DNA from: Pseudoalteromonas tunicata
GTDB taxonomy: Bacteria; Pseudomonadota; Gammaproteobacteria; Enterobacterales; Alteromonadaceae
Reading direction: 5' to 3'
DNA length: 64,000 nucleotides
Assembly (NCBI RefSeq): GCF_002310815.1
Contig: NZ_CP011032.1
Location: 2,768,001-2,832,000, forward strand
Shown: piece after piece, positions 17,477 through 25,902 of the stretch
Layout: every line of letters begins with the position of its first letter
Numbering within the stretch: the first letter of the stretch is position 1
Translations under genes and position numbers: made by a program
Notes under the pieces: model-generated
The model's database searches: none
Seen by the model: only the letters and a program-made list of their open reading frames with translations
Told to the model about the DNA's origin: nothing

Positions 17477-18130
17477 ATGAGCAAATTATTAAAAAGCGCA
17501 CTATTAACAGCGGGCCTTCTTTCAGCACCTTTCGCTAATGCAAATTTAAGTGTCAATATCGGGGCAATCCACGTAAATCCAAACAGCAGTTCCTCCTCAA
17601 TTAATGAGGCCCCAACGTTAGGTTTAGGTGTTGATTCAAACACTCAGCTAGGTATAACATTTGATTATGCTTTAAATAACAATTGGGTAATCGAATTAGT
17701 CGCAGCGACACCTTTTAGTCATGATATCACTGGTGAAGATGGTTTAGCAGGCGCAAGTATTGGTAAAACAAAGCATTTACCACCTACACTACTGGCACAA
17801 TACCATTTTGGTGATGCGAGTGCTGCGTTTCGCCCATTCATTGGGGCTGGTTTAAACTACACCATTTTCTTTGATGAGCAAGCAGGTGCCGATTTAAAAG
17901 CGACATTACAAACTAACGATGTTGAAATTAAATTAGATGATTCATTCGGTTTAGCTGCACAAGCCGGTTTTAACTACAGCTTAAATGAACAATGGGGGAT
18001 CCATGCCATGGTATCACTCATTGATATCGATACTGATGCAACTGTGTATGCCAATGGCGCAAAAGCACTCACCTCAACCGTCAATATCGACCCTGTAGTC
18101 TTTATGTTAGGTGCTAAATTTAAGTTTTAA
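17477..18130 (+). CDS. ompW: OmpW-family outer-membrane porin
   Basis: A 217-residue protein with a signal peptide cut after SAPFANA (about residue 22), followed by an eight-stranded beta-barrel. Family features: VNIGAIHVNP near the start, LPPTLLAQYHFGDAS in the middle, FIGAGLNYT, and a C-terminal aromatic (FKF). OmpW forms a narrow hydrophobic channel in the outer membrane; in enterics it is controlled by FNR/ArcA. Here FNR-like sites lie upstream. The start at 17477 follows CTCGGAGAACCAAT, a strong ribosome binding site. Confidence 0.93.
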   Translation: MSKLLKSALLTAGLLSAPFANANLSVNIGAIHVNPNSSSSSINEAPTLGLGVDSNTQLGITFDYALNNNWVIELVAATPFSHDITGEDGLAGASIGKTKHLPPTLLAQYHFGDASAAFRPFIGAGLNYTIFFDEQAGADLKATLQTNDVEIKLDDSFGLAAQAGFNYSLNEQWGIHAMVSLIDIDTDATVYANGAKALTSTVNIDPVVFMLGAKFKF

Positions 18131-18148
18131 TTTCCCAAACGAAAATTA

Positions 18149-18182
18149 AATAACAAACCTCAATTATTGAGGTTTGTTATTC
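18149..18182. terminator. Bidirectional terminator between ompW and the thioesterase gene
   Basis: The inverted repeat AATAACAAACCTCA / TGAGGTTTGTTATT has a short loop and contains the stop codon of the reverse-strand thioesterase gene. Confidence 0.85.
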
Positions 18183-18700
18183 ATTTTTTTCTGCTCCAGC
18201 ATTTCTTTCCAATGAATAATTTCTGCAGGTAAAATAGGGGCTACGCCATCAAAATCAGCCACTTCTAACATCTCTTCAATACTCACAATACCGCTACGTT
18301 TTTTAAATACGCCACGTACATAAGCAATTGCATGCAAACCACGTTCAGATTCAAAACGTTGCTCAATATAAAAATATTTATGATCCCAACCCACTAAACG
18401 CGTTTTAATCTCAAATTTTTGCCACGGTTTAATATCACGGATGTAAGTAATTGCGGTCGCATTTACAATTGGAAACCAGCGGCGTTTCAACATTTTGCTA
18501 AGCAAACCAAAACGCTCCGTCATCCAAGTACGAGCAATATCCATTAATGCTAAATAACGAGAGTTAGTAAGATGAAAATTAATATCGCAGTCGGTGGGCA
18601 ACGCCGTGAACGAGATACTGACTTCATCTAATAGCGGCTGATAGATTTTATTGCGTTTGATCCGAAAAAATAAAAGCAACAAGCGAAAATATAGATTCAT
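18164..18700 (-). CDS. Thioesterase-family protein (hot-dog fold, 4HBT/THEM6-like)
   Basis: From ATG 18700 the protein has 178 residues. It has a short hydrophobic N-terminus (LYFRLLLLFFRI) that may anchor it to the membrane. The hot-dog thioesterase core contains TDCDINFHLTNSRYLALMDIARTWM, where the D-x-N-x-H-x-N-S pattern marks the acyl-CoA thioesterase active-site region. The substrate is unknown. In-frame ATGs also occur at 18718 and 18733. None has a convincing ribosome binding site, so the start is uncertain by up to 11 codons. It converges on ompW and shares a terminator with it. Confidence 0.75.
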   Translation of the reverse strand: MNLYFRLLLLFFRIKRNKIYQPLLDEVSISFTALPTDCDINFHLTNSRYLALMDIARTWMTERFGLLSKMLKRRWFPIVNATAITYIRDIKPWQKFEIKTRLVGWDHKYFYIEQRFESERGLHAIAYVRGVFKKRSGIVSIEEMLEVADFDGVAPILPAEIIHWKEMLEQKKMNNKPQ

Positions 18701-18841
18701 TTTTTTACCAGAGGTCATACCAGGGAAACACATTTTCGCTGATAATCAAAATATTACAAGTGACAATTAATACTGCTATTTTGGCAGCTCGCTAAATTCT
18801 TCCTATACTGATTATCATTATCTCTTTTGGTTTTTCCGATT

Positions 18842-19330
18842 ATGACCCGAACGCTTACTACAATAACGTTAATGTTAAGTCTGTGCAGTTTTAGCTGTTT
18901 TGCCGATTTTGATTTTGCCGGTAAAGGCACATTAACCTACCCTACAGGGTTAAAAAAAGAGTTTGAATTTGGTTTTTCTTGGCAAGCGACTACGGGTCAA
19001 ATGCGCATTGGCAAAAAAAGTTATGCTATGAAAGAGCTCCCTGAATCCTATTCAGTAGCACTCGCATTAAGCCAAGACGATAAAAATGTTTGGGTGCAAG
19101 AGTTTGCCAAAGGATATTTTGAACAATTTGAATGGGCTTTAGGTGAACATACAATTACTTTGAAAAAACAAGTGCTTAGCAACCAGGTTAAAGGTGATTA
19201 TGTATTAAATATTGATGGCACAGATTATTTTTTTACTGGCCGAGTAAGCAGCTTAAATATTGAGTTTGATGAAGCAGGAATTAAACAAATTACCGCTGAT
19301 GGTGTCAGTAAAGATATGGGCAATAAATAA
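18842..19330 (+). CDS. Small secreted protein of unknown function
   Basis: A 162-residue protein. It has a signal peptide (LTTITLMLSLCSFSCFA) with a cut expected before DFDFAGKG. The mature part of about 140 residues alternates short charged and aromatic segments, consistent with a beta-rich periplasmic domain, and has no cysteine. I do not recognise the family. I chose ATG 18842 (MTRTLTT); the frame opens at a TTG at 18827. It is divergent from the thioesterase gene and ends in a terminator shared with tyrR. Confidence 0.7.
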   Translation: MTRTLTTITLMLSLCSFSCFADFDFAGKGTLTYPTGLKKEFEFGFSWQATTGQMRIGKKSYAMKELPESYSVALALSQDDKNVWVQEFAKGYFEQFEWALGEHTITLKKQVLSNQVKGDYVLNIDGTDYFFTGRVSSLNIEFDEAGIKQITADGVSKDMGNK

Positions 19331-19354
19331 CAGCCCCACTCCTCATTTCCAACC

Positions 19355-19387
19355 AAATAGCGTTACTCATTCGAATAACGCTATTTT
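19355..19387. terminator. Bidirectional terminator before tyrR
   Basis: The stem AAATAGCGTTA / TAACGCTATTT has a loop of about 9 bases followed by T residues. It sits between the converging stops of the small secreted protein gene and tyrR. Confidence 0.85.
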
Positions 19388-19394
19388 AATCCAA

Positions 19395-20951
19395 CTATAC
19401 TTTTATCGATTTGCGGTTAATACCATATTCTCGCAATTTATTTGCCACTGCGGTGTGACTGAGGCCTAAACGTTTAGCCAGTTGCCTAGAGCTTGGATAA
19501 GCAGGATAAAGTTTACGCAGTAAGGTCGATTCAAATCGTTTCACCGCTTGCTCTAAGGAGCCTTCAAAATCAGATTCCAAATAGCCTAAATCATTGGTAA
19601 AACTAGGTAATTGTAAATGTTCTGCGCTAAGTACATCATCATCAAGTAACGATACAGCACGATAAATGGCATTTTCTAATTGACGCACATTACCAGGCCA
19701 AGGGTACTGTTGTAAATACTCTAAACAACCAGACTCTAATGTTGGCGCTGCTCGACCTACTTGATGAGCATATTTTTGTAAAAAATGTTCGGTCAAAGGC
19801 CCAATATCTGCACTGCGATCACGAAGAGGTGCAATATCTAAATTCAGCACATTAATACGATAATACAGATCTTCCCGAAACGTTCCTTCTTGCACCATGC
19901 CTGGCAAGTCTTTTTGAGTAGAAGCAATAATGCGCACATTCACTTTAATTTCGTTTTCACTGCCAACGCGGCGAAATGTCCCATCTTGTAAAAATCGTAG
20001 CAATTTGGTTTGCAGACGAGCAGACATTTCACCCACTTCATCAAAAAAGACCGTGCCACCATCCGCTTGTTCTAAAATGCCCCGACTCGGTTTTGCGCCA
20101 TCTTCATAACCGGCATAACCAAATAATTCAGTTTCAGCGACATCATCAGGCAATGAAGCACACGATAATGCTAAAAAAGATTTCATCGAACGGTGCGAGG
20201 CATAATGACAAGCACGTGCCAGTAACTCTTTACCCGTTCCTGTTTCACCCGTAATTAAAATAGGCGCTTCAAGTTGTGCCATTTTTCGTGCTTCACGCAC
20301 CACACGGCGCATGGCTGTACTATTGGTTTGAATCGTTGAAAAACTTTCTTGGCCATAACGACGAAATGCACTGACCTGCTGACCCAAACGGCTTTGTGAT
20401 TTAATGTTGATAACAGCACCAGCAAGGATTTTATCAACTTGGTTTTCAGGCACGGAAATTGGCAAAATATCGGCAATAAAATCTTCGCCGTCGACTTCAA
20501 CTCGAGTTGTTTGCCCTAAGACCTCTTTTCCTTCTAACCAACGGTTAAAATTAAAACCTTTAAGTAACGTATTAATATTACAGCCAATAATTTCAGACTG
20601 CGTAACATTAAGGTCGCGACAAGCGGCATCATTACATAAACGAACCATGCCTTTTGCATCAATTGAAATAATGCCGTCAGGGAGCGCGCTAAGTAAGGTA
20701 TTGAGTTCGTTATGCTCACGCTCTGATGGCATAAATGCCGTGGTGCGCACATCTTCAACGCCATCAATCAAACGTATTGAAGGCATTATTTTTTGAAATT
20801 GTTCAAACTCAATCGGAGGAAAAGACACATACATACGGCAATGTTTCGAATCAACCTCAATACCTTTGAGATCAACATGATAACTTACCAAAATATTCAG
20901 AATCTCCTGTGCAATACCGATTCGATCAGCACAATGGATCTCTAAGCGCAT
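19395..20951 (-). CDS. tyrR: Aromatic amino acid regulator TyrR
   Basis: A 518-residue regulator with the TyrR domain order: N-terminal ACT domain (residues 1-70, MRLEIHCADRIGIAQEIL), PAS domain (about 80-190), AAA+ domain with Walker A GETGTGKE, and a C-terminal helix-turn-helix (SSRQLAKRLGLSHTAVANKL). The GAFTGA loop needed to contact sigma-54 is replaced (LFGYAGYEDGAKPSRG), as in E. coli TyrR, which works with sigma-70. TyrR binds TGTAAA-N6-TTTACA boxes. Candidates lie upstream of hppD about 29 kb away in this window. Confidence 0.93.
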   Translation of the reverse strand: MRLEIHCADRIGIAQEILNILVSYHVDLKGIEVDSKHCRMYVSFPPIEFEQFQKIMPSIRLIDGVEDVRTTAFMPSEREHNELNTLLSALPDGIISIDAKGMVRLCNDAACRDLNVTQSEIIGCNINTLLKGFNFNRWLEGKEVLGQTTRVEVDGEDFIADILPISVPENQVDKILAGAVINIKSQSRLGQQVSAFRRYGQESFSTIQTNSTAMRRVVREARKMAQLEAPILITGETGTGKELLARACHYASHRSMKSFLALSCASLPDDVAETELFGYAGYEDGAKPSRGILEQADGGTVFFDEVGEMSARLQTKLLRFLQDGTFRRVGSENEIKVNVRIIASTQKDLPGMVQEGTFREDLYYRINVLNLDIAPLRDRSADIGPLTEHFLQKYAHQVGRAAPTLESGCLEYLQQYPWPGNVRQLENAIYRAVSLLDDDVLSAEHLQLPSFTNDLGYLESDFEGSLEQAVKRFESTLLRKLYPAYPSSRQLAKRLGLSHTAVANKLREYGINRKSIKV

Positions 20952-21251
20952 TCAAACCTCAAGTCACGCAATATTAGATAGCCGAATCATACTCGAAAAA
21001 AAAGTCTTGAGAAGAGACTTTTGTAAAGAATATTGAACAAAATACTGTTTATTTCGCTTTATTGCCAAAATTAAAAAATCAACTAGGGGTTTTAATTTAA
21101 GTTTACGAAATTATTTCCTTAAAATTTAGGTTCCCTAAGACCAATTAAATGAGATAGATCAGCCATTCGTCGTATAGCACTCTATGCGGTTACGTTAAAA
21201 CATGTAATAATTATCACAAATCAATAACAACAAAAAATATAAGATAACAGC
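20952..21251. promoter_or_regulatory. Divergent tyrR/uxs intergenic region
   Basis: 300 bp, AT-rich, with no gene seen on either strand. It holds one inverted repeat, AAAAGTCT / AGACTTTT (21000-21022), which looks like a weak terminator or a protein-binding site just outside tyrR. No confident promoter or JUMPstart/ops element was found before the EPS genes. Confidence 0.4.
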
Positions 21252-22202
21252 ATGTTAAATAAGAAAAAAATACTCGTAACTGGTGGTGCAGGTTTTTTGG
21301 GGTCACATTTATGTCGCCGCTTGATTGACCAAGGGCATGATGTTATTTGTGTTGATAACTTTTTTACTGGAGATAAATCAAACATCATTGATTTACTCGA
21401 CAATAAACGTTTTGAATTAATGCGTCATGACGTTACCTTTCCTCTCTATGTTGAAGTGAATGAAATTTATAATCTTGCTTGTCCCGCTTCTCCAATTCAT
21501 TATCAACACGATCCGGTTCAAACCACCAAAACCAGCGTGCATGGCGCCATTAACATGTTAGGTCTTGCTAAGCGCACCGGGGCAAAAATATTTCAAGCCT
21601 CAACCAGTGAAGTGTATGGCGATCCTATTATTCATCCTCAAGTTGAATCGTATTGGGGTAATGTAAATCCGATTGGTGACCGCTCTTGCTACGATGAGGG
21701 GAAACGTTGTGCTGAAACATTATTTTTTGATTATAAAAAACAACACGATGTAAACATTAAAGTGGCTCGTATCTTTAATACATACGGTCCAAATATGCAT
21801 CCTGATGATGGCCGCGTTGTCTCAAACTTTATTATGCAAGCCTTACAAAATAAAGATATTACGCTCTATGGCCAAGGTACTCAAACTCGCTCGTTTTGTT
21901 ATGTGAGTGATCTTATTGATGCTTTTTTACTGTTTATGGATACACCGAAGGAAGTCTCTGGCCCTATCAACTTAGGTAATCCAGTTGAATTTACCATTCG
22001 TGAGTTAGCCGAAAAAGTAATTGCTTTAACAGGCTCTAGTTCAAAAATAACCTTTGCGCCATTACCTAACGATGACCCAAAACAACGTCAACCCGATATT
22101 TCTTTAGCTAAAAAAGCGCTCAATTGGGAACCTAAAATTCATTTAGAAGAAGGCCTAATTAAAACTATTAACTATTTCGACAATATCATTAAGAATTCGT
22201 AA
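21252..22202 (+). CDS. uxs: UDP-glucuronate decarboxylase (UDP-xylose synthase)
   Basis: A 316-residue extended short-chain dehydrogenase. The NAD site is [12 protein letters not shown], the catalytic triad includes the Ser/Thr in [10 protein letters not shown] and the YxxxK of [11 protein letters not shown], and the family tag is [13 protein letters not shown]. These match UXS enzymes, which turn UDP-glucuronate into UDP-xylose. It is the first gene of the EPS locus, so xylose is a likely component of the polymer. No UDP-glucose dehydrogenase lies in the window; it must be elsewhere. The start at 21252 has a weak ribosome binding site. Confidence 0.9.
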   Translation: MLNKKKILVTGGAGFLGSHLCRRLIDQGHDVICVDNFFTGDKSNIIDLLDNKRFELMRHDVTFPLYVEVNEIYNLACPASPIHYQHDPVQTTKTSVHGAINMLGLAKRTGAKIFQASTSEVYGDPIIHPQVESYWGNVNPIGDRSCYDEGKRCAETLFFDYKKQHDVNIKVARIFNTYGPNMHPDDGRVVSNFIMQALQNKDITLYGQGTQTRSFCYVSDLIDAFLLFMDTPKEVSGPINLGNPVEFTIRELAEKVIALTGSSSKITFAPLPNDDPKQRQPDISLAKKALNWEPKIHLEEGLIKTINYFDNIIKNS

Positions 22203-22226
22203 TAAGCGATTATTGATAGGGAAACA

Positions 22227-23387
22227 ATGTTAATTAACATCTTAAACGTTATTGCATGGGCAGTTTTATTTATTGCAGCTTTGCCCATCGTATATACGGG
22301 GATCATCACATTGGCCGCAGTGAGGAGGCAAACTCCTGCGCCAAACAATGCCAAACAATTAAAAATAGCCATTATTATTCCGGCACATAATGAAGCGTTA
22401 TTGATACAAGACACGGTCAAACATGCTCTTGCACAAAGCTATCCCACCGATAAATATGCCGTATTTGTGGTTGCAGATAACTGTGACGATGACACCGCAT
22501 ATCTTGCTCAAGCTAGCGGCGCTCAAGTCTTTGAAAGACATGATAATCCCGGGAAAGGTCAAGCTCTGGAGTACGCATTTAACGCATTATTACTCGATGA
22601 CTGGGAGGCATTTTTAGTTATCGATGCCGATTCAACCCTGAGCCATAACGCCTTATTAGCACTTAATAATGAGTTCGCAACTGGCGCAACTGCATTACAG
22701 CTATTTGATACCATCAAAAACCCGACCGCCAGTATGCGCACCTTAGCGATGCAAATGGGGATGTCATCATTTAATGGTCTTCGCCCTGCAGGTAGAACTG
22801 CTCTTGGTCAATCTGCGGGCTTATTTGGCAATGGTTTTAGTCTACTGCGCCATACTATCGAACAATGCCCTTATAAAGCGCATTCAATTGTTGAGGATTT
22901 GGAATACCATATTTTTTTACTCGAACATGGTCACAAAGTAAGACTGGTTGAATATGCAAGTTCTGCTGCGCAAATGCCCGTCACAGCAAAAAATGCGTCA
23001 TCGCAACGAGAGCGTTGGGAATTGGGCCGAATTGCAATGATCAAACATTATGCAAAGCCACTTTATAAAAAAACACTGCAAGGCCATCGCTGGGCGCTTG
23101 AAGCCTTAGTTGATATCATTATGCCTCCAGCAAGCTTAATGATGTTGCTCACTGTTGTTGCTATGGTGCTCGGAAGCCAATTAGTAAAAATAGCGAGCTT
23201 GATTTTAATTGCAACCTTGGTATTACATTATTTAATTGCTAGCCTAAGATTTGGCTCGCTGTTAGGCTTTTTAAAGGTTTCCATTTTTGTACCTTGGTAT
23301 ATTATTTGGAAAACTTGGTTAGTATTAAAATCAATTATTCGTAAAAAGAAATTACCTTGGATCAGGACAACTCGGCATAAAGAATAA
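22227..23387 (+). CDS. Membrane glycosyltransferase, family 2
   Basis: A 386-residue GT-A transferase. An N-terminal membrane helix (residues about 5-30) comes first. The GT2 core follows with IIPAHNEALLIQDTV, VADNCDDDT, the DxD-type VIDADS and the acceptor motif QRERWELGR. Two or three further membrane helices lie after residue 300. The layout resembles processive or lipid-linked-sugar GT2 enzymes; the sugar is unknown. It lies 24 bp after uxs with AGGGAAAC before its ATG, and is part of a three-gene forward operon. Confidence 0.85.
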   Translation: MLINILNVIAWAVLFIAALPIVYTGIITLAAVRRQTPAPNNAKQLKIAIIIPAHNEALLIQDTVKHALAQSYPTDKYAVFVVADNCDDDTAYLAQASGAQVFERHDNPGKGQALEYAFNALLLDDWEAFLVIDADSTLSHNALLALNNEFATGATALQLFDTIKNPTASMRTLAMQMGMSSFNGLRPAGRTALGQSAGLFGNGFSLLRHTIEQCPYKAHSIVEDLEYHIFLLEHGHKVRLVEYASSAAQMPVTAKNASSQRERWELGRIAMIKHYAKPLYKKTLQGHRWALEALVDIIMPPASLMMLLTVVAMVLGSQLVKIASLILIATLVLHYLIASLRFGSLLGFLKVSIFVPWYIIWKTWLVLKSIIRKKKLPWIRTTRHKE

Positions 23388-23397
23388 GGAGATACCT

Positions 23398-24198
23398 ATG
23401 TCATCATTTGGCCAAAAAGGGCTCACCGCGTTATTACTATTATTCAGTATCAGTATTCACGCAGATCCCCCTCGTTATGGCGAGTGGAAATATCTCGCTC
23501 ACGTATCTGATGAGTTTAATGATGACAGTATAAATCTAAATAAATGGCAAAATATTCACCCTCACTGGGCTGGCCGTGCGCCTGGTATTTTTATGCAAGA
23601 TAACGTCAATTTAGTGAATGGCGAACTTGTACTTTCAGTGACCGATGAATCTAATGGCAAAGGAACGCTTATTGGTACTTCATTTGCCAGAACAAAAGAA
23701 AAAGTAAAATACGGTTATTTTGAAATCAGAGCTAAAGCAAATCGTTCTCGCGCTTCAAGTGCTTTTTTTCTCTATAACTGGACAACCACTGGCACCTATG
23801 AAATCGATATTGTTGAAATTGGTGGCGCCTCTACAGGTAAAGAAAGAAATCATCATTCAAATGCTCACGTCTATTATGGCGACCCAGCATTAGAAGATGA
23901 CACAAATCGAATCTCTGATCCTAAAACCTATGTTAACGACACTGCTCTTGCGGATGATTACCATGTATATGCCGTTGATTGGGATGAATTAGAGATCCGC
24001 TGGTATTTCGATAATCAATTAATCCGTCGAAAAAAGAATATCCATTGGCATACCCCCATGCAAATCACCATAGATACCGAAACATTTCCAAGTTGGCTTG
24101 GCATGCCTCGTAGCAGCAATTTACCTGCTGAATTTAAAGTAGACTACTTACGCGTTTGGCAACGCAGTGACATAGTCTATGGCGAGATCAAACGCTAA
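23398..24198 (+). CDS. Secreted glycoside hydrolase, family 16
   Basis: A 266-residue secreted enzyme with a signal peptide of about 22 residues (ALLLLFSISIHA). It has a beta-jelly-roll GH16 domain with the catalytic signature EIDIVE: nucleophile E135, assisting D137, acid/base E140. Other family marks are KYGYFEIRAKAN and YAVDWDELEIRWYFDN. GH16 cleaves beta-1,4 or beta-1,3 glycans such as agar, carrageenan or laminarin. Inside an EPS operon it more likely trims or releases the cell's own polymer. The start follows AAGGAGATACCT, a very strong ribosome binding site. Its stop overlaps the convergent GT4 stop by 4 bp. Confidence 0.9.
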   Translation: MSSFGQKGLTALLLLFSISIHADPPRYGEWKYLAHVSDEFNDDSINLNKWQNIHPHWAGRAPGIFMQDNVNLVNGELVLSVTDESNGKGTLIGTSFARTKEKVKYGYFEIRAKANRSRASSAFFLYNWTTTGTYEIDIVEIGGASTGKERNHHSNAHVYYGDPALEDDTNRISDPKTYVNDTALADDYHVYAVDWDELEIRWYFDNQLIRRKKNIHWHTPMQITIDTETFPSWLGMPRSSNLPAEFKVDYLRVWQRSDIVYGEIKR

Positions 24199-25394
24199 TA
24201 TTGCTGATGAACTTGTTCAAGTAACGACATAACGTTTTGCGCGTTATGTCGCCAAGTAAAATGTTCAGCTACTCGCAAATGAGCCTGCTTTCCCAGTAAA
24301 ACTGCAAGCTCAGGCTTATCTATTAATTTCATTAACTGCGCTTGAAATTGCTGTACATCACCACGTTCAAACACTAGCCCCTCTATATCTGATCGCATCA
24401 CTGAAATTACCGGTGCAGTACATACAGCCACGGTAGGCTTCGCCATAGCCATATATTCAAACAATTTAAGTGGTGAGCAATAATCTTCTGTATTAGGCAA
24501 AGTCGTAATGTCCATTTGCTGGATATAACGAGGAATGTCTTCTCTTTCGACATAGCCAGTAATAGTGACATGTGGTTTTACATCCGCAGCATTCAAACGA
24601 GCCAATAGTTGACGCGAATCTTGTTTCGCATGACCCACTAACAGTAAATGTACTTTATAGCCAAGCGTTAATAAGTTAATAAAACAGGTGATTAATAAGT
24701 CAACCCCATGCCATGGCGCAAAACTCCCGACAAAGCCAATTACAATCTCCTCTTGTGAAGGCTTGTTACTCTTAGGCATATTTATTGGTACAAGTTCTTT
24801 ATTAAACGCCTGTAAATCAACGCCATTGGCAATGGTCTCAAACGGTTTGTCGATTCCCTCGAGCTTCGCTTCGGCAACAATTTCATCAGAAACGGCAAAT
24901 GCACCAGAGGCTAATCTAAATACATTTTGATTAGAAAATAACTGTTTGAAATAAGAAAACTGACGATAATCTGAGGTTAAACTTTCGATAGAAGGAGAGT
25001 TAAACTCAAGCACAACCGGAATATTTAACCAGCGACACGCCCAAATAATAGAAATGGTATTGCCACCATAACGGGTCAGTACAATATCCGGCTGCTCTGC
25101 TTTTAATAGTTCAATCTCTCGATACATACGAGCGATATTGGCAAGTAAGGTTTTAAAGTCTTTTAAATACCATTTGGCTAAGTGAGTCTTAAGCTTGTCT
25201 AATTTTGACTCAGCTTTAATATCCTGCTCTTTAGGTAACACTTGCGTAGGAGCAATTACAGAAAAATCAATGCCCTGTTCATTACACAGTTGGCCAAAAT
25301 GCTCTTTAAATGCATGAGTATGGGTATTTGAACCGTCACTGCGATACTTTTGATAGTGAAAATACAGGCATTTGGTGATTTTATTATTTTTCAT
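24195..25394 (-). CDS. Glycosyltransferase, family 4
   Basis: A GT-B enzyme of about 399 residues. The N-terminal acceptor domain is followed by the C-terminal donor domain with IGFVGSFAPWHGVDLLI and the nucleotide-sugar loop SPLKLFEYMAMAKPTVA (the E-x7-E region). Typical retaining GT4. I chose ATG 25394; two upstream codons (GTG, GTA) are also open. It is the last gene of the long reverse EPS operon. The sugar and linkage cannot be told from the sequence. Confidence 0.85.
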   Translation of the reverse strand: MKNNKITKCLYFHYQKYRSDGSNTHTHAFKEHFGQLCNEQGIDFSVIAPTQVLPKEQDIKAESKLDKLKTHLAKWYLKDFKTLLANIARMYREIELLKAEQPDIVLTRYGGNTISIIWACRWLNIPVVLEFNSPSIESLTSDYRQFSYFKQLFSNQNVFRLASGAFAVSDEIVAEAKLEGIDKPFETIANGVDLQAFNKELVPINMPKSNKPSQEEIVIGFVGSFAPWHGVDLLITCFINLLTLGYKVHLLLVGHAKQDSRQLLARLNAADVKPHVTITGYVEREDIPRYIQQMDITTLPNTEDYCSPLKLFEYMAMAKPTVAVCTAPVISVMRSDIEGLVFERGDVQQFQAQLMKLIDKPELAVLLGKQAHLRVAEHFTWRHNAQNVMSLLEQVHQQY

Positions 25395-25412
25395 TACCAC
25401 TGGCTCTTCGCG

Positions 25413-25901
25413 TTAATCTATCGGATGGATTGAATTGACATTATATACTTTTAACAATTTTGCTCGTGTTAACATCCCTTTATAGTTATGAATATTCACC
25501 ATAACTCGAGTCCATCCTTGTGGAACAATTTCTACTCGGCTCATATAAATGGTTTGATCAATTACCACATTATTTAAATCGTCTTTCATACCAGATTGAA
25601 CTTGAATATCAATCCAACTGCGATTAACTAAAGTACTTCTATCGTCATAGATATACAAAACCAAGCCATTTGGGGGCTCTTGCTCCCAGCCATAAATATA
25701 AATAGTCCCAGCCAGCATATTTTCACTGTCATTAAAGCCTTTTGGCCAATAAACAAAACGAGGATCATAAGCAGGATCTAAGTTTTCAAATGGCGTGGGT
25801 GTATAATTATCAGGAAAAACGCGCTCAACCTCTTGTTTAGTCGTTGATGCAAATAAAGAGGTTGATAATATCAGCAGCGTGAAAAAAATTGTTCGCAACA
25901 T
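25413..25901 (-). CDS. Periplasmic protein of unknown function in the EPS operon
   Basis: A 162-residue protein with a signal peptide (IFFTLLILSTSLFA, cut near residue 19). The mature part has no cysteine and is rich in aromatic and beta-forming residues (FVYWPKGFNDSEN; TIYIYGWEQEPPNGLVLYIYDD). I recognise no domain. It lies between wzx and the GT4 gene with spacings of a few bases, so it is surely part of the EPS operon. It may act on the polymer in the periplasm. Confidence 0.7.
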   Translation of the reverse strand: MLRTIFFTLLILSTSLFASTTKQEVERVFPDNYTPTPFENLDPAYDPRFVYWPKGFNDSENMLAGTIYIYGWEQEPPNGLVLYIYDDRSTLVNRSWIDIQVQSGMKDDLNNVVIDQTIYMSRVEIVPQGWTRVMVNIHNYKGMLTRAKLLKVYNVNSIHPID

Positions 25902-25902
25902 A

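Noticed and set aside
19395..20951. Sigma-54 activator role for the AAA+ regulator
   Set aside because: The GAFTGA loop is missing and the ACT-PAS-AAA-HTH order matches TyrR, which does not work with sigma-54.
21000..21022. AAAAGTCT / AGACTTTT hairpin as a terminator
   Set aside because: It lies between divergent gene starts, where no transcript should end, and the stem is short. It is mentioned only within the intergenic entry.
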